Positions 45,838-55,472 of a DNA stretch of 64,000 bases are shown here, piece by piece. The position numbers and the translations under genes were made by a program. Below the pieces are notes generated by a model. It had not been told where the DNA came from. It did no database searches and saw nothing but the letters and a program-made list of their open reading frames with translations. The stretch is from Undibacterium paludis. Its GTDB lineage: Bacteria; Pseudomonadota; Gammaproteobacteria; Burkholderiales; Burkholderiaceae_D. The stretch's first letter is position 1. Each line of letters starts with the position of its first letter. Where the stretch lies: contig NZ_JAKZHX010000006.1 in the NCBI RefSeq assembly GCF_022568815.1, forward strand, positions 248,001-312,000, in the 5' to 3' direction.

Positions 45838-47571
45838 CTAGAACTCTTCCCAGTCCGTATTTGCCCCGGTGTCCGGTTTTTCTAGTGAGGAGTTTTTCCT
45901 GGCTGGTGTTGCGCTATTTACAGTTTTTGCCGGGGCTCTGCTGATCCTCAGTGTCTTCTCGGCTGCCGATGTTGTCGATTTTGGAGTGGCTTTGCTGACA
46001 CTGGGCGCAGGCTGACTCTTGATGATATTGTCGAGTTTGAAGATGCTGACCGCCTGGGTCAGCGCTCCCGCCTGTTCCTGCATACTTTCGGCGGCAGCGG
46101 CTGCCTGCTCAACCAGTGCCGAATTCTGTTGGGTCATTTCATCCATATTGGAAATGGCCAGATTGACTTGTTCTATGCCGGCGCTTTGTTCCTGGCTGGC
46201 GGCGGTAATCTCGCTCATGATGTCAGCCACATGTTTGATGGAGGTGACGATCTCGTCCATCGTCATGCCTGCCTCATCCACGAGCTTGTTGCCGAGGTTG
46301 ACTTTTTCAACTGAATCATCAATCAGGGATTTGATTTCTTTGGCCGCGCTGGCGCTACGTTGCGCCAGGTTCCTGACCTCGGCAGCAACCACGGCAAAAC
46401 CGCGTCCCTGTTCACCGGCGCGTGCGGCTTCAACCGCGGCATTCAGTGCCAGGATATTGGTCTGGAAGGCGATGCCGTCAATCACGCCGATGATGTCGAC
46501 AATCTTGCCCGAGCTATCCTTGATGGAACCCATGGTATTGACTACCTGGCCGACTATATGGCCACCCTTGGTCGCGACTTCAGATGCAGAAATCGCCAGT
46601 TGATTGGCCTGGCGGGCATTGTCTGCATTCTGCTTGACGGTAGATGTCAGCTCCTCCATGGACGAGGCTGTTTCTTCCAGTGAGCTGGCTTGTGATTCTG
46701 TACGGCCCGACAGGTCGGCATTGCCTGAGGCAATTTCACTTGAGGCAGTCGATATCATGGCTGCGCTGTTATGTACCTGTGAAATAGTCATGACCAGACT
46801 GTTGTTCATGTCAGCAAGGGCGCTCATCAACTGACCAGTTTCATCACGCGATTTGACTTCTATGCGGCCGGTCAGGTCGCCATTGGCAACCTTGGTGGCG
46901 ACATTAACGGCAGCCTCCAGCGGGCTGGTGATGGAACGCGCTATCCAGGTAGCAAATGCGGCACTGATGAGCAGAGCAATAATGCCAAGTACGATCATCA
47001 GATTGCGCGAAAACATGATGATATTCTTGATTTCATCACCATTGCCATTCATGTCGGCCTTGAGCACTTCACTGAGTTTTTCTATGTCAGTCAGGGATTG
47101 TTTCAGGGCAGGGAAGGTCGATTTGCCCATCATGGCGATGGCTTCATCTTTTTGATCGAGTTCGATCAGGTCGCCGGTCTTGCTGAATGAGGCTACAAAA
47201 GCAGCATTTGACGCCACCAGTTTTTCCACTGCTTCTTTTTCTTTGGCTGACTGCGCCAGTTTTTTCAAGGTGTCCAGCAGGGAGGTGATTTTCTTCTTGT
47301 TGGCATCTATTGCGCCGTACTGTTTCGTACGGGCATTCTGGTCAGGGGTAATGAACAGTTCCAGGGTGCGGCTGCCATTTTCCTGTATCAGTGCTGAAAT
47401 TTCCAGGGCGCTGGTGACACCAACGGCATCGTTTTCCAGTATCTGCCTGTTTCTGTCGGCAATTTCATTGAGCCTGATAACGCTGATGACGACCATTAAT
47501 AACATGGTCAGCAAAGTCAGCCCGAAACCAAAGCTGAGGCGTACCCTGATTTTAAGATTACTGAAGTTCAT
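45838..47571 (-). CDS. Methyl-accepting chemotaxis protein with CheR/CheB tether
   Basis: A 577-residue chemoreceptor. TM1 (~10-32) and TM2 (~190-212) flank a four-helix-bundle periplasmic ligand domain (rather than Cache). HAMP then the methyl-accepting signalling domain follow, with the tip around [20 protein letters not shown]. The extreme C-terminus is DWEEF, matching the CheR/CheB-binding pentapeptide (NWETF in Tar) on a flexible Ser/Pro/Ala linker. So this receptor can recruit methylation enzymes, while the receptor at 22424 cannot. AGGA precedes the ATG. The ligand is unknown. Confidence 0.95.
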   Translation of the reverse strand: MNFSNLKIRVRLSFGFGLTLLTMLLMVVISVIRLNEIADRNRQILENDAVGVTSALEISALIQENGSRTLELFITPDQNARTKQYGAIDANKKKITSLLDTLKKLAQSAKEKEAVEKLVASNAAFVASFSKTGDLIELDQKDEAIAMMGKSTFPALKQSLTDIEKLSEVLKADMNGNGDEIKNIIMFSRNLMIVLGIIALLISAAFATWIARSITSPLEAAVNVATKVANGDLTGRIEVKSRDETGQLMSALADMNNSLVMTISQVHNSAAMISTASSEIASGNADLSGRTESQASSLEETASSMEELTSTVKQNADNARQANQLAISASEVATKGGHIVGQVVNTMGSIKDSSGKIVDIIGVIDGIAFQTNILALNAAVEAARAGEQGRGFAVVAAEVRNLAQRSASAAKEIKSLIDDSVEKVNLGNKLVDEAGMTMDEIVTSIKHVADIMSEITAASQEQSAGIEQVNLAISNMDEMTQQNSALVEQAAAAAESMQEQAGALTQAVSIFKLDNIIKSQPAPSVSKATPKSTTSAAEKTLRISRAPAKTVNSATPARKNSSLEKPDTGANTDWEEF

Positions 47572-47759
47572 GGTTGAGATTCCTGTATAAATCAGTTTTT
47601 AGGACTTTTTAGGAGCTGCCGTTGTAGTTTTCAGCATACCTAAAAACCAGATACTAAGGTAAGTAAATTGATGTTTAGTCGCAGTTGCTGTCGGTTTCCT
47701 GACAAAATTAAGATTTCCTTCATGTAAAATCACAAATCAGTTGATAAAACAGAGGACTT

Positions 47760-48743
47760 ATGAAGCTTGCAACACTGAAGGATGGTTCCCGGGACGGGCA
47801 ATTGCTGGTCGTTTCACGAGACTTGAAAACTGCCTGTATCGCGGATGGCGTCGCACCTACTTTGCAACATGCCCTCGACGACTGGAATTTCATACAGCCA
47901 CAGCTTGAAGAGTTATACAACAAGCTAAATGCCGGACGTGCCACTTACAGCTTTGATTTTGAAGCAAAAAACTGCATGGCGCCTTTGCCCAGGGCATTCC
48001 AGTGGGCGGATGGTTCTGCCTATGTCAATCATGTGGAACTGGTGCGCAAAGCCAGGAATGCCGAGATGCCGGACAGCTTCTGGCATGATCCCCTGATGTA
48101 CCAGGGCGGCAGCGATGATTTTATCGGTCCCTGTGATGACATCGTCATGGCATCGGAAGAGTGGGGTATCGACTTTGAAAGCGAAATTGCTGTCGTGACC
48201 GGTGACGTGCCCATGGGTGTGAAAGTGCAACATGCGGCCGACCATATCTGCCTGCTGATGCTGGTCAATGACGTATCCCTGCGCAATCTGATCCCGGCTG
48301 AACTGGCCAAGGGCTTTGGGTTCTTCCAGTCGAAACCGGCGTCCAGCTTTTCACCGGTGGCTGTTACGCCGGATGAACTTGGTGATGCCTGGAAGGATGG
48401 CAAAGTCAACCTGCCGCTGCGTTCCAGCCTTAATGGCATGCTGGTTGGCCAGCCAAATGCCGGCATCGATATGGTGTTTTCTTTCCCTCAACTGATCACA
48501 CATCTATGTAAGACCAGAAATGCCAGGGCCGGCACCATCATTGGTTCTGGCACAGTGTCAAACAAGGATGCCGGCAAAGGCTATAGCTGCATCGCAGAAA
48601 AACGCGCGCTGGAAATGATTGCCGTTGGTGAACCAGTCACACCGTATATGAAATTTGGTGACAGCATCAAGATAGAAATGCTGGATAAAAATGGCAAATC
48701 CATCTTCGGTGCGATTGACCAGAGCGTGGTGGACAAGATTTAA
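47760..48743 (+). CDS. Fumarylacetoacetate hydrolase family protein
   Basis: A 327-residue FAH-fold enzyme, which cleave C-C bonds in beta-diketo acids or decarboxylate oxo acids with Mg2+. The metal-site Glu/Asp pattern is in DFESEIAVVTGDVPMG and LLMLVNDVSLRNL; KGFGFFQSKPASSFSPVAVTPDELG is also typical. It fits the fumarylacetoacetase-like subgroup used in aromatic degradation, but no hmg/mai genes are adjacent. GAGGA is well placed before the ATG. A binding-protein gene follows after 71 bp on the same strand. Confidence 0.87.
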   Translation: MKLATLKDGSRDGQLLVVSRDLKTACIADGVAPTLQHALDDWNFIQPQLEELYNKLNAGRATYSFDFEAKNCMAPLPRAFQWADGSAYVNHVELVRKARNAEMPDSFWHDPLMYQGGSDDFIGPCDDIVMASEEWGIDFESEIAVVTGDVPMGVKVQHAADHICLLMLVNDVSLRNLIPAELAKGFGFFQSKPASSFSPVAVTPDELGDAWKDGKVNLPLRSSLNGMLVGQPNAGIDMVFSFPQLITHLCKTRNARAGTIIGSGTVSNKDAGKGYSCIAEKRALEMIAVGEPVTPYMKFGDSIKIEMLDKNGKSIFGAIDQSVVDKI

Positions 48744-48814
48744 GTTGCCTGTTCTGGCTGTTTGCCCAGATGCCCCAATTTGCAGACGATACACATCATT
48801 GACTGGAGTCCGGT

Positions 48815-49981
48815 ATGTCCCTGATTTTTACTTTTTCCTTGCGTACGGCAGTTGTGGCAGTGTTGGGGCTGGCGTGTGTCGCTGCCAGCGCGCAGATCAG
48901 GGTGGGGATCAATCTTTCAACGACGGGGCCGGCAGCTGCCATAGGCAGCTCTTCAAAAAATACTGTTTTACTGTGGCCCAAGGAGTTGGCCGGGAAGAGG
49001 ATAGAGTACATCATCCTTGATGATGGAACAGATCCAGGTAATGCTGTCAAAAATGTACGCAAGCTGATTGCCGAAGAAAAGGTCGATATCATCATCGGCC
49101 CCAACACCACACCGAATGCGCTGGCGCTGCTCGACATTGTGGCAGAAAGCGAAACACCGATGATCGCCCTGGCGGCTTCAGCAGGCATCGTCGAACCCAT
49201 GGATGCCAAACGTGCCTGGGCATTCAAGATGCCGCAGAACGATACGCATATGACGACCATACTGACACAGCACATGGCAGACCATGGTGTGAAAACGGTC
49301 GCCTTCATCGGTTTTGCTGACGCTTATGGTGAGGGCTGGTGGCGTGAATTTTCGAAACTGGCTGAGCTGCGCCATATCAAGATCGTCGCCAATGAAAGGT
49401 TCGCCCGTACAGACACCAGCGTGACCGGACAGGTCTTGAAGATGATGGCTGCGAAGCCGGACGCCGTCCTGATTGCAGGTTCAGGTACGCCGGCAGTATT
49501 GCCGCAAAAAACACTGATAGAGCGTGGTTACAAGTCACAGATTTACCAGACCCATGGCATCGCCAGCCTGGAATTTTTGAAGCTGGGAGGCAAGGACATA
49601 GAAGGTACCTTGTTCCCTACTGGTCCCGCAGTCGTGGCACGCCAACTGCCTGACAAACATGCAGTCAAAAAAGTCAGCGTGGAATTTGTCTCTAAATATG
49701 AAAAAGCTTATGGCCCCGACACGGTAACCCAGTTCGCGGCTGATGCCTGGGGCGCATGGCTATTGATCGCCAATGCCGTACCGGTGGCGATCAATACGGC
49801 ACAACCAGGCACCAAAGCCTTCCGGCAGGCTTTGCGCAGTGCACTGGAAAATACACATGGCCTGGTGGTGCCGCAAGGTGTCATCAATATGAGTGCAACA
49901 GATCATGTGGGTCTGGACCAGCGCTCGCGCGTTATGGGCAAGATACAGGGCGGCAAATTCACTTATGCTTATGGTGGCTGA
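48815..49981 (+). CDS. Leu/Ile/Val-type ABC substrate-binding protein
   Basis: A 388-residue periplasmic binding protein of the Peripla_BP_6 type. The signal peptide (MSLIFTFSLRTAVVAVLGLACVAASA) is followed by QIRVGINLSTTGPAAAIG and lobes typical of the family (KRIEYIILDDGTDPGNAVKNV). GGAG is seven bases before the ATG. No permease or ATPase is nearby. It follows the FAH gene, so it may bind an aromatic or aliphatic acid related to that pathway, but this is guesswork. Confidence 0.86.
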   Translation: MSLIFTFSLRTAVVAVLGLACVAASAQIRVGINLSTTGPAAAIGSSSKNTVLLWPKELAGKRIEYIILDDGTDPGNAVKNVRKLIAEEKVDIIIGPNTTPNALALLDIVAESETPMIALAASAGIVEPMDAKRAWAFKMPQNDTHMTTILTQHMADHGVKTVAFIGFADAYGEGWWREFSKLAELRHIKIVANERFARTDTSVTGQVLKMMAAKPDAVLIAGSGTPAVLPQKTLIERGYKSQIYQTHGIASLEFLKLGGKDIEGTLFPTGPAVVARQLPDKHAVKKVSVEFVSKYEKAYGPDTVTQFAADAWGAWLLIANAVPVAINTAQPGTKAFRQALRSALENTHGLVVPQGVINMSATDHVGLDQRSRVMGKIQGGKFTYAYGG

Positions 49982-50009
49982 ATAGTCTGCATTAAATCCA
50001 TGGTAGATG

Positions 50010-50047
50010 ATGCCAGCCCGAGAGGCTTGACTCTCAGGCTGGTTTTT
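50010..50047 (+). terminator. Terminator after binding-protein gene
   Basis: CCAGCC...GGCTGG with an inner GAGAG/CTCTC pairing, then TTTTTT. It ends at the last base of the convergent phospholipase stop codon. Confidence 0.8.
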
Positions 50048-52308
50048 TATTGCCTGCCCATCTGGAAGAATACATTTTTCGCCCCGCCCTGACCAAGGGC
50101 AACGCCAAGATAAATTGGTCCAATGAAGCTATTGAAACCGGCAAACAGGCTGGCGCTCTTGCGCAGTGACTGCATCGAAATATCGCCGCCTTTGTTCCAG
50201 ACATTGCCCGCTTCAAGGGACGTACCCAGGAACAGGCTTTGTCCCGCCAGGTCAAACTTTACTGCGCGCAGCAGATAAGTCAGACTGCCATATAGCATGA
50301 AATTGCCGGAAAACTGATCTGGCTGGTAGGCAGACAATTGCTGGAAACCGCCAAGGGTATAACCGATGCCACGTATGTCTGTGTCGCTCTGGAACAAACC
50401 GGCGGCGCTGAGTTTAAGGTTGATGCTGTGATTGTCTATGCTGCTGGCCCAGGTCGTATTGACTGCCAGCTCCTGGAAACGCTTGCTGGCGCCACTGGTA
50501 CCGGCAAAGGCCGTGGCGTCGAATTTGTAACCATTGCGCGGAAAGCTGGCATCACTGAGCTGGTCGACGACGATTGCTGCCTTCAGGCCAAGCTGTTCCA
50601 GGTCGGCGCTGGGTAAGGACTCGGATACGATATTGCCATTTTCGTCCCGGTACAAGATACTGCCCAGCTTGGGACGTACCCGGTAATGATTGAAGTTCAG
50701 ACCCAGCTTGGCTTCGCCGAGTATGCTTTGTTCGCCAAGACGAAAACCAAGATCGAGTCCAAGTTTGTCGCCACGAAAATTGTATTCGGCGATCCGGGTG
50801 TTGCCGCTGTACAGGTTCCTGGTGTTTTGCCCTATCTCGGCAAATGGCGCCAGATACATGCCTTCGCGCTCAAACAGGGGTTGGCGCAGTTCTGTATGTA
50901 ATTTCAGGCTGTTGCCAAATTCCAGGTCATTGCGCCATTCCAGACCTCCATCGGTCAACCAGGGGCGTCTGTGGCCAACCTGCAGTTTAAAACCACCGGT
51001 GCCTTCAAAGCCGCTTGACAGCGCCAGGCCAAAACGCAGGAAATGTGGCCCCCAGTTGCGGCCATAGGCATTGACCCGTATACCATATTCGCCGTCACGT
51101 TCCACCAGTTCATGGCTGATGCTGTCAAAGTCCCGGGCATTATTGAGTATGGCCAGCTTGCTGTTGATGTCTTCGGCCTTATATCTGCTGCCGGTCTTGA
51201 TGTTGAGCTGGCGGCGTATATCGCTTTCCGGCACGGCGCCATTGGTGACGATGTCAACGAAGGCGATGTTGATATCCGGCAGTTGCGGGTTCAGGCGTAA
51301 CTGGTGCCTGACTGCGTAGACATCCGGCGGCAGGCTGAATTCTTTCAACCTCTGCAGCATGAAATGGGTTTCTTTTTCACCGATGACAACGGCTTCCCGT
51401 GAGCGGGCGAAATCCATGAAACTGATATTGCCCAGTTGCGGCTCTATCAAGATATCCCTGGGGCCGAGCAAGGCTTTTTGCGCCTCCACATTTTGTTCAG
51501 TCAGGATATTCACCATTTGCTGACTGACATTGAACAGGGTCTGTAATTGGTCACGGGGCATCAGCGGAGTGCCAATATTGACGGCAATTACGATATCTGC
51601 CCCCATCTGATGGGCAATGTCGACGGGCAAATTCCGGACCAGACCTCCGTCGGACAGCAGGCGGCCATCGACTTCTATCGGTGCAAACACCCCTGGTGCG
51701 GCCATGCTTGCACGTATGGCTTTATGCAGAGGGCCCTTGGTGAAAATCACCATCTTGCCGGTTTCAAGGTCCGTGGCAACTGTACGAAATGGGATGGGCA
51801 GGCGATCAAAGTCTATGTCCGGTTGTAAATGTGCAGTCCAGTTTTGCAGCAGCTCAAGGAACTGGGTTGCCTGTACCACGCCAGCCGGCAGGCGCACACC
51901 GTTGGCACTCAGGCCCAGCGTGGCGCCGAGCGGGTATTGCTCATCTTCTTCCCGCACGCTCTGTGGCTGGTAACGCCTTTCCACCCTGTCCAGCGCGATG
52001 TCATTCAATTTGAGGGCATCGAGCCTGGTTTCTATCTCACTAGCAGAAAATCCGGCTGCATACAAGCCACCGACGACGGCACCCATGCTGGTGCCGGCGA
52101 TGCAATCAATGGGGATATGCATTTCTTCCAAGACCTTCAATACCCCGACATGGGCAAAGCCACGGGCGCCACCACCAGACAGCGCCAGGCAGATTTTTGG
52201 GGTTTTTACTTGTGGAGGTGGTGTGACAAGACTTTCTGCACGGATGCTTGCAGATTGAAGCAAGAAGCTGATGAGAGTAGAAAAAAACAATAGTTTTGAT
52301 TTGTGCAT
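50047..52308 (-). CDS. Patatin-like phospholipase, type Vd autotransporter (PlpD-like)
   Basis: A 753-residue outer-membrane autotransporter. After the signal peptide (cleavage near SIRA) comes a patatin lipase domain with the oxyanion GGGARG (45-50), Ser74 in GTSMG and Asp218 in SDGG, an intact Ser-Asp dyad. A POTRA domain (~345-410, INIAFVDIVTNGAVPESDIRRQL) and a 16-stranded BamA/Omp85-type barrel (from ~420) follow. In PlpD of Pseudomonas the lipase is displayed or released at the surface. The C-terminus ends in QMGRQ rather than an aromatic residue. Start and signal peptide agree. Confidence 0.94.
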   Translation of the reverse strand: MHKSKLLFFSTLISFLLQSASIRAESLVTPPPQVKTPKICLALSGGGARGFAHVGVLKVLEEMHIPIDCIAGTSMGAVVGGLYAAGFSASEIETRLDALKLNDIALDRVERRYQPQSVREEDEQYPLGATLGLSANGVRLPAGVVQATQFLELLQNWTAHLQPDIDFDRLPIPFRTVATDLETGKMVIFTKGPLHKAIRASMAAPGVFAPIEVDGRLLSDGGLVRNLPVDIAHQMGADIVIAVNIGTPLMPRDQLQTLFNVSQQMVNILTEQNVEAQKALLGPRDILIEPQLGNISFMDFARSREAVVIGEKETHFMLQRLKEFSLPPDVYAVRHQLRLNPQLPDINIAFVDIVTNGAVPESDIRRQLNIKTGSRYKAEDINSKLAILNNARDFDSISHELVERDGEYGIRVNAYGRNWGPHFLRFGLALSSGFEGTGGFKLQVGHRRPWLTDGGLEWRNDLEFGNSLKLHTELRQPLFEREGMYLAPFAEIGQNTRNLYSGNTRIAEYNFRGDKLGLDLGFRLGEQSILGEAKLGLNFNHYRVRPKLGSILYRDENGNIVSESLPSADLEQLGLKAAIVVDQLSDASFPRNGYKFDATAFAGTSGASKRFQELAVNTTWASSIDNHSINLKLSAAGLFQSDTDIRGIGYTLGGFQQLSAYQPDQFSGNFMLYGSLTYLLRAVKFDLAGQSLFLGTSLEAGNVWNKGGDISMQSLRKSASLFAGFNSFIGPIYLGVALGQGGAKNVFFQMGRQ

Positions 52309-52588
52309 GTTGAAAGTGGCGGAAACATGGAATTCTTTGCTCAGGGTCTATATACTAGCGCATGTATATGAAATGATGCTAACCAGTACTTATTCGCATA
52401 AGGCATTGTATAAGCCTTGTTTGTAAAATGCTTAACATTGTAAGAGTAATCCTGGTCTGTGATAACGGTGAGGACGCCGGTGGGGTTTGAATGGACATCC
52501 TCAATCAGTCACCAGTCCCAGATAGAAACATTCCGGTTTTGCAGCAGACCAGAGCAACAGTGACCTTCTTTCTCACACAAGAATACCC
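52309..52588. other. 280-bp divergent intergenic region before cysB
   Basis: AT-rich on the phospholipase side, with the small dyad AAGGC/GCCTT; on the cysB side TGAGGA and TCCTCA form a wide dyad near 52470-52505. No gene and no clear promoter hexamers are seen. Confidence 0.4.
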
Positions 52589-53530
52589 ATGAACCTACAT
52601 CAATTGCGTTTTGTTCGCGAAGCGGTAAGACAGAATTTTAATTTGACTGAGGCCGCCAAGGCCCTGTTTACATCGCAACCTGGTGTTTCCAAGGCAATTA
52701 TTGAACTGGAAGAGGAATTGGGTGTGGATATTTTCACTCGTCACGGCAAGCGCATACGCGGCCTGACCGAGCCGGGCAGGGCAGTGCTGAAGTCGGTTGA
52801 ACTGATCATGCAGGAAATTGACGGGCTCAAACGCATAGGCAAGGAGTTTGCAGCGCAGGACAGTGGCAGCTTCACCATCGCCACCACCCATACCCAGGCG
52901 CGCTATGCTCTGCCCAAGGTAGTGCAGGCCTTCATGCAAAAATACCCCAAGGTGAGATTGTCGCTGTTACAGGGCAATCCCAAGCAGATTGCCGAAATGG
53001 TCATGCGTGACCAGGCAGATATCGCCATTGCGACAGAAGCCATCGCCGGATTTGACGGCTTGATTTCCCTGCCTTGCTATCAGTGGGAACATGTCGTGGT
53101 AGTGCCGGTTGAGCACCCCTTGCTGAAGCTGAAGAATGTCTCTCTCGAAGAGATTGCCAATTACTCTCTCATTACTTATGATGCCGCCTTTGCCGGGCGC
53201 AGCAAGATAGACCACGCTTTCCAGATACGCAACCTCAAGCCGGACATCCTCCTTGAAGCCATTGATGCTGACGTCATCAAGACCTATGTGGAACTGGGCA
53301 TGGGTATAGGTATTATCGCGGGCATGGCTTTTGATGCCGAGCGCGACAGGAATTTGCGGGCCATACCCGTCGGTCATCTGTTCGGCATGAATATTTCCCG
53401 TGTCGCCATCAAGCAGGGCGCGTATTTGCGCAGTTACATCTATACCTTCATAGAATTGCTTAATCCCACCCTGAACCGCAAGATGATCGATAACGTCATG
53501 CAGGGTAACAAGGACACTTACGATTTATGA
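52589..53530 (+). CDS. cysB: CysB-type LysR regulator
   Basis: A 313-residue LysR-family regulator of the CysB/Cbl type, which activates sulfur assimilation in response to N-acetylserine. The winged HTH is at ~5-60 (NLTEAAKALFTSQPGVSKAI, ELGVDIFTRHGKRIRGLTEPG) and the effector domain has the CysB-typical TTHTQARYALPKVVQAF. No cys biosynthetic gene follows; instead the stop overlaps the next gene (ATGA), which is an HAD phosphatase. Betaproteobacterial cysB genes are often stand-alone regulators. Confidence 0.93.
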   Translation: MNLHQLRFVREAVRQNFNLTEAAKALFTSQPGVSKAIIELEEELGVDIFTRHGKRIRGLTEPGRAVLKSVELIMQEIDGLKRIGKEFAAQDSGSFTIATTHTQARYALPKVVQAFMQKYPKVRLSLLQGNPKQIAEMVMRDQADIAIATEAIAGFDGLISLPCYQWEHVVVVPVEHPLLKLKNVSLEEIANYSLITYDAAFAGRSKIDHAFQIRNLKPDILLEAIDADVIKTYVELGMGIGIIAGMAFDAERDRNLRAIPVGHLFGMNISRVAIKQGAYLRSYIYTFIELLNPTLNRKMIDNVMQGNKDTYDL

Positions 53531-54330
53531 GCATGCAGCCATTGGGCAACTGGCCGGCAGCACAGCGCCGGCAGGTGCGTGGCATACTGACGGATATCGA
53601 TGATACCTTCAGTAGCCACGGCAAGTTGACAGTGGCCAGCCTGGCGGCGCTGGACAGGGCAAAAGCAGCGGGCCTGCGGCGCATTGCCGTTACAGGGAGG
53701 CCGACTTACTGGACCTTGCCTTTGTTAAGGCTATGTGATTTTGATGCCGTCATTGCTGAAAATGGCGCCAGTGCTTTCTGGATAGATGGCAAGGGGGCTC
53801 AGCAGGCACTGTATTATGCTGACGCCGAGGTACGCAAGCAGCATAGGCAGCAATTGCTGGACTTTGCCGATATCATGCGCCGACATTTTCCGGACATCCT
53901 GCCTGCTGCTGATGCAGCACAGCGTATAGGTGACCTGGCCTTTGATATTGCGGAAAATATTCCAGCCCTGCCCATGTCGCAAGTGAATGAGGCAGTTGTA
54001 CTGATCCGGGAACATGGCTTGCATGCGACGACGAGCAGCATTCATGCCCATGCTTCTGTCCTGCCGTTCAGTAAACAGAGTATGAGTGAGCGTGTCTTAC
54101 ACGAAGTATTTGGTATCAGTGATGAAGAAGCGTGTAGTACCTATGTATTTATTGGTGATTCTGCCAATGATGCCAGCATGTTTGCGCACTATCCTTTATC
54201 GGTGGGTGTGGCGAATGTCCGCAAATTTCTCGACAGGTTCGATGCCCATCCGGTGTATGTCTGCGAGGCTGAATATGGAGCGGGATTTGTGGAACTGGTG
54301 GATTTTCTGTTGAAAGCAAAAGATGAATGA
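53527..54330 (+). CDS. HAD-superfamily phosphatase (Cof/MPGP type)
   Basis: A 267-residue HAD-IIB phosphatase. The nucleophile motif I is ILTDIDDTFSSHGKLT (Asp pair in DIDDT), motif II lies in AVTGRP, and motif IV is FIGDSANDASMF. A cap domain sits between. Families with this layout include sucrose-phosphate, mannosyl-3-phosphoglycerate and Cof-type sugar phosphatases; substrate unknown. The gene overlaps cysB by four bases upstream and the methyltransferase by eight downstream, so the three are one coupled unit. Confidence 0.85.
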   Translation: MSMQPLGNWPAAQRRQVRGILTDIDDTFSSHGKLTVASLAALDRAKAAGLRRIAVTGRPTYWTLPLLRLCDFDAVIAENGASAFWIDGKGAQQALYYADAEVRKQHRQQLLDFADIMRRHFPDILPAADAAQRIGDLAFDIAENIPALPMSQVNEAVVLIREHGLHATTSSIHAHASVLPFSKQSMSERVLHEVFGISDEEACSTYVFIGDSANDASMFAHYPLSVGVANVRKFLDRFDAHPVYVCEAEYGAGFVELVDFLLKAKDE

Positions 54331-54988
54331 AAACAAAATGCACGACCCCATGCGCAATTATTATGCGCAACGCGCCGGCAAGCTGGAGCAGGTCTATCAA
54401 AAACCGGAACGCCAACAGGACCTGCGTGAAATCCAGGGTAAAGTGATTGAGGTCCTGAAAGATCAGCGCGTGCTTGAAGTGGCCTGCGGTACCGCATACT
54501 GGACTGAGCGTTTTGCGCCGGTGGCAAGTTCTGTCATGGCGACTGACTACAACCAGTCCATGATAGACCTGGCCCAGGCCAAATCTTATCCTGACGGCAA
54601 AGTGAAATTTTCGGTGACGGATCTGTATGATTTGCCGCCAGCCGATGCAGACCAGTATTCAGCCTGTTTTGCCGGTTTTTTCTGGTCGCATGTCCTGCGT
54701 GATGAACAACCGGCTTTGCTGGCGCATCTGAGCAAGGTCGCAGGCAAGGGGGGTACGCTGGTCTTGATAGACAATAACTATGTAGAAGGCAGCAGTACAG
54801 TGATTGCCCGTACTGACCTCGAAGGCAATACCTATCAATTGCGCAAGCAGGAAGATGGTAGCAGGGTGGAAATCCTGAAGAATTTCCCTACAGATAGTGC
54901 ATTGCGCAAAAAATTTGGTCCTTCTGTCCGTGATATCCGTATTTTCAGGAATACTTACTACTGGATGCTGACCTGCGTATTGAAGTGA
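54323..54988 (+). CDS. SAM-dependent class I methyltransferase
   Basis: A 221-residue Rossmann-fold methyltransferase. Motif I is VLEVACGTAYWTERFAP with the acidic SAM ribose residue in VMATDYNQSM. The later DLYDLPPADADQYSACFAGFF and HVLRDEQPALLAHL segments are standard for the class I fold. It overlaps the end of the HAD gene by eight bases. The substrate cannot be told from sequence. Confidence 0.88.
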   Translation: MNENKMHDPMRNYYAQRAGKLEQVYQKPERQQDLREIQGKVIEVLKDQRVLEVACGTAYWTERFAPVASSVMATDYNQSMIDLAQAKSYPDGKVKFSVTDLYDLPPADADQYSACFAGFFWSHVLRDEQPALLAHLSKVAGKGGTLVLIDNNYVEGSSTVIARTDLEGNTYQLRKQEDGSRVEILKNFPTDSALRKKFGPSVRDIRIFRNTYYWMLTCVLK

Positions 54989-55090
54989 AATAGCGAAATG
55001 AAAATCTGTCACGGAGTCTGTTCTAGTATTGTTCCTCGAAAGACTGCCGTGATACATTGCAAGTCGTTTATTTTTTTTCTGGAGTAATAC

Positions 55091-55387
55091 ATGGACTTGC
55101 AAGCTTGCACAGAAGCGATACGCGCTAAAGTTGGTGACGATAGCGGTTTGAACGCCACCCTGAAATTTGACTGCGGCGATGAAGGTGTCGTATTTGTTGA
55201 CGCCCTGGCGGCACCAAACAGCGTCAGCAATGACAATAAAGAAGCAGTTTGCACCATCACGATTTCTCTTGAAAACCTGGCGGACTTGCTGACTGGCAAA
55301 TTGAATCCCATGAACGGCTTCATGATGGGTAAGTTGAAAGTATCTGGCGACATGGGCGTTGCCATGCGCTTGCAAACAGTCGTGTAA
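55091..55387 (+). CDS. SCP2 sterol-binding-domain protein
   Basis: A 98-residue single SCP2 domain protein. The fold is recognised from LNATLKFDCGDEGVVFVDA and NPMNGFMMGKLKVSGDMGVAMRLQ at the C-terminus. Bacterial SCP2-like proteins bind hydrophobic ligands such as acyl-CoA or fatty acids; the exact role is unknown. A GGAG site is well placed. A terminator follows 25 bp later, so it is monocistronic. Confidence 0.9.
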   Translation: MDLQACTEAIRAKVGDDSGLNATLKFDCGDEGVVFVDALAAPNSVSNDNKEAVCTITISLENLADLLTGKLNPMNGFMMGKLKVSGDMGVAMRLQTVV

Positions 55388-55412
55388 GCAAGGCAATACA
55401 GCTTGTGACATG

Positions 55413-55455
55413 ACGGCATTTCTGTTCGCTTTGGCGAATTGAAATGCCGTTTTCT
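55413..55455 (+). terminator. Intrinsic terminator after SCP2 gene
   Basis: ACGGCATTTC/GAAATGCCGT outer stem with an inner TTCGC/GCGAA stem, then TTTTCTATTGTTGTTTT. Confidence 0.85.
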
Positions 55456-55472
55456 ATTGTTGTTTTATATTT

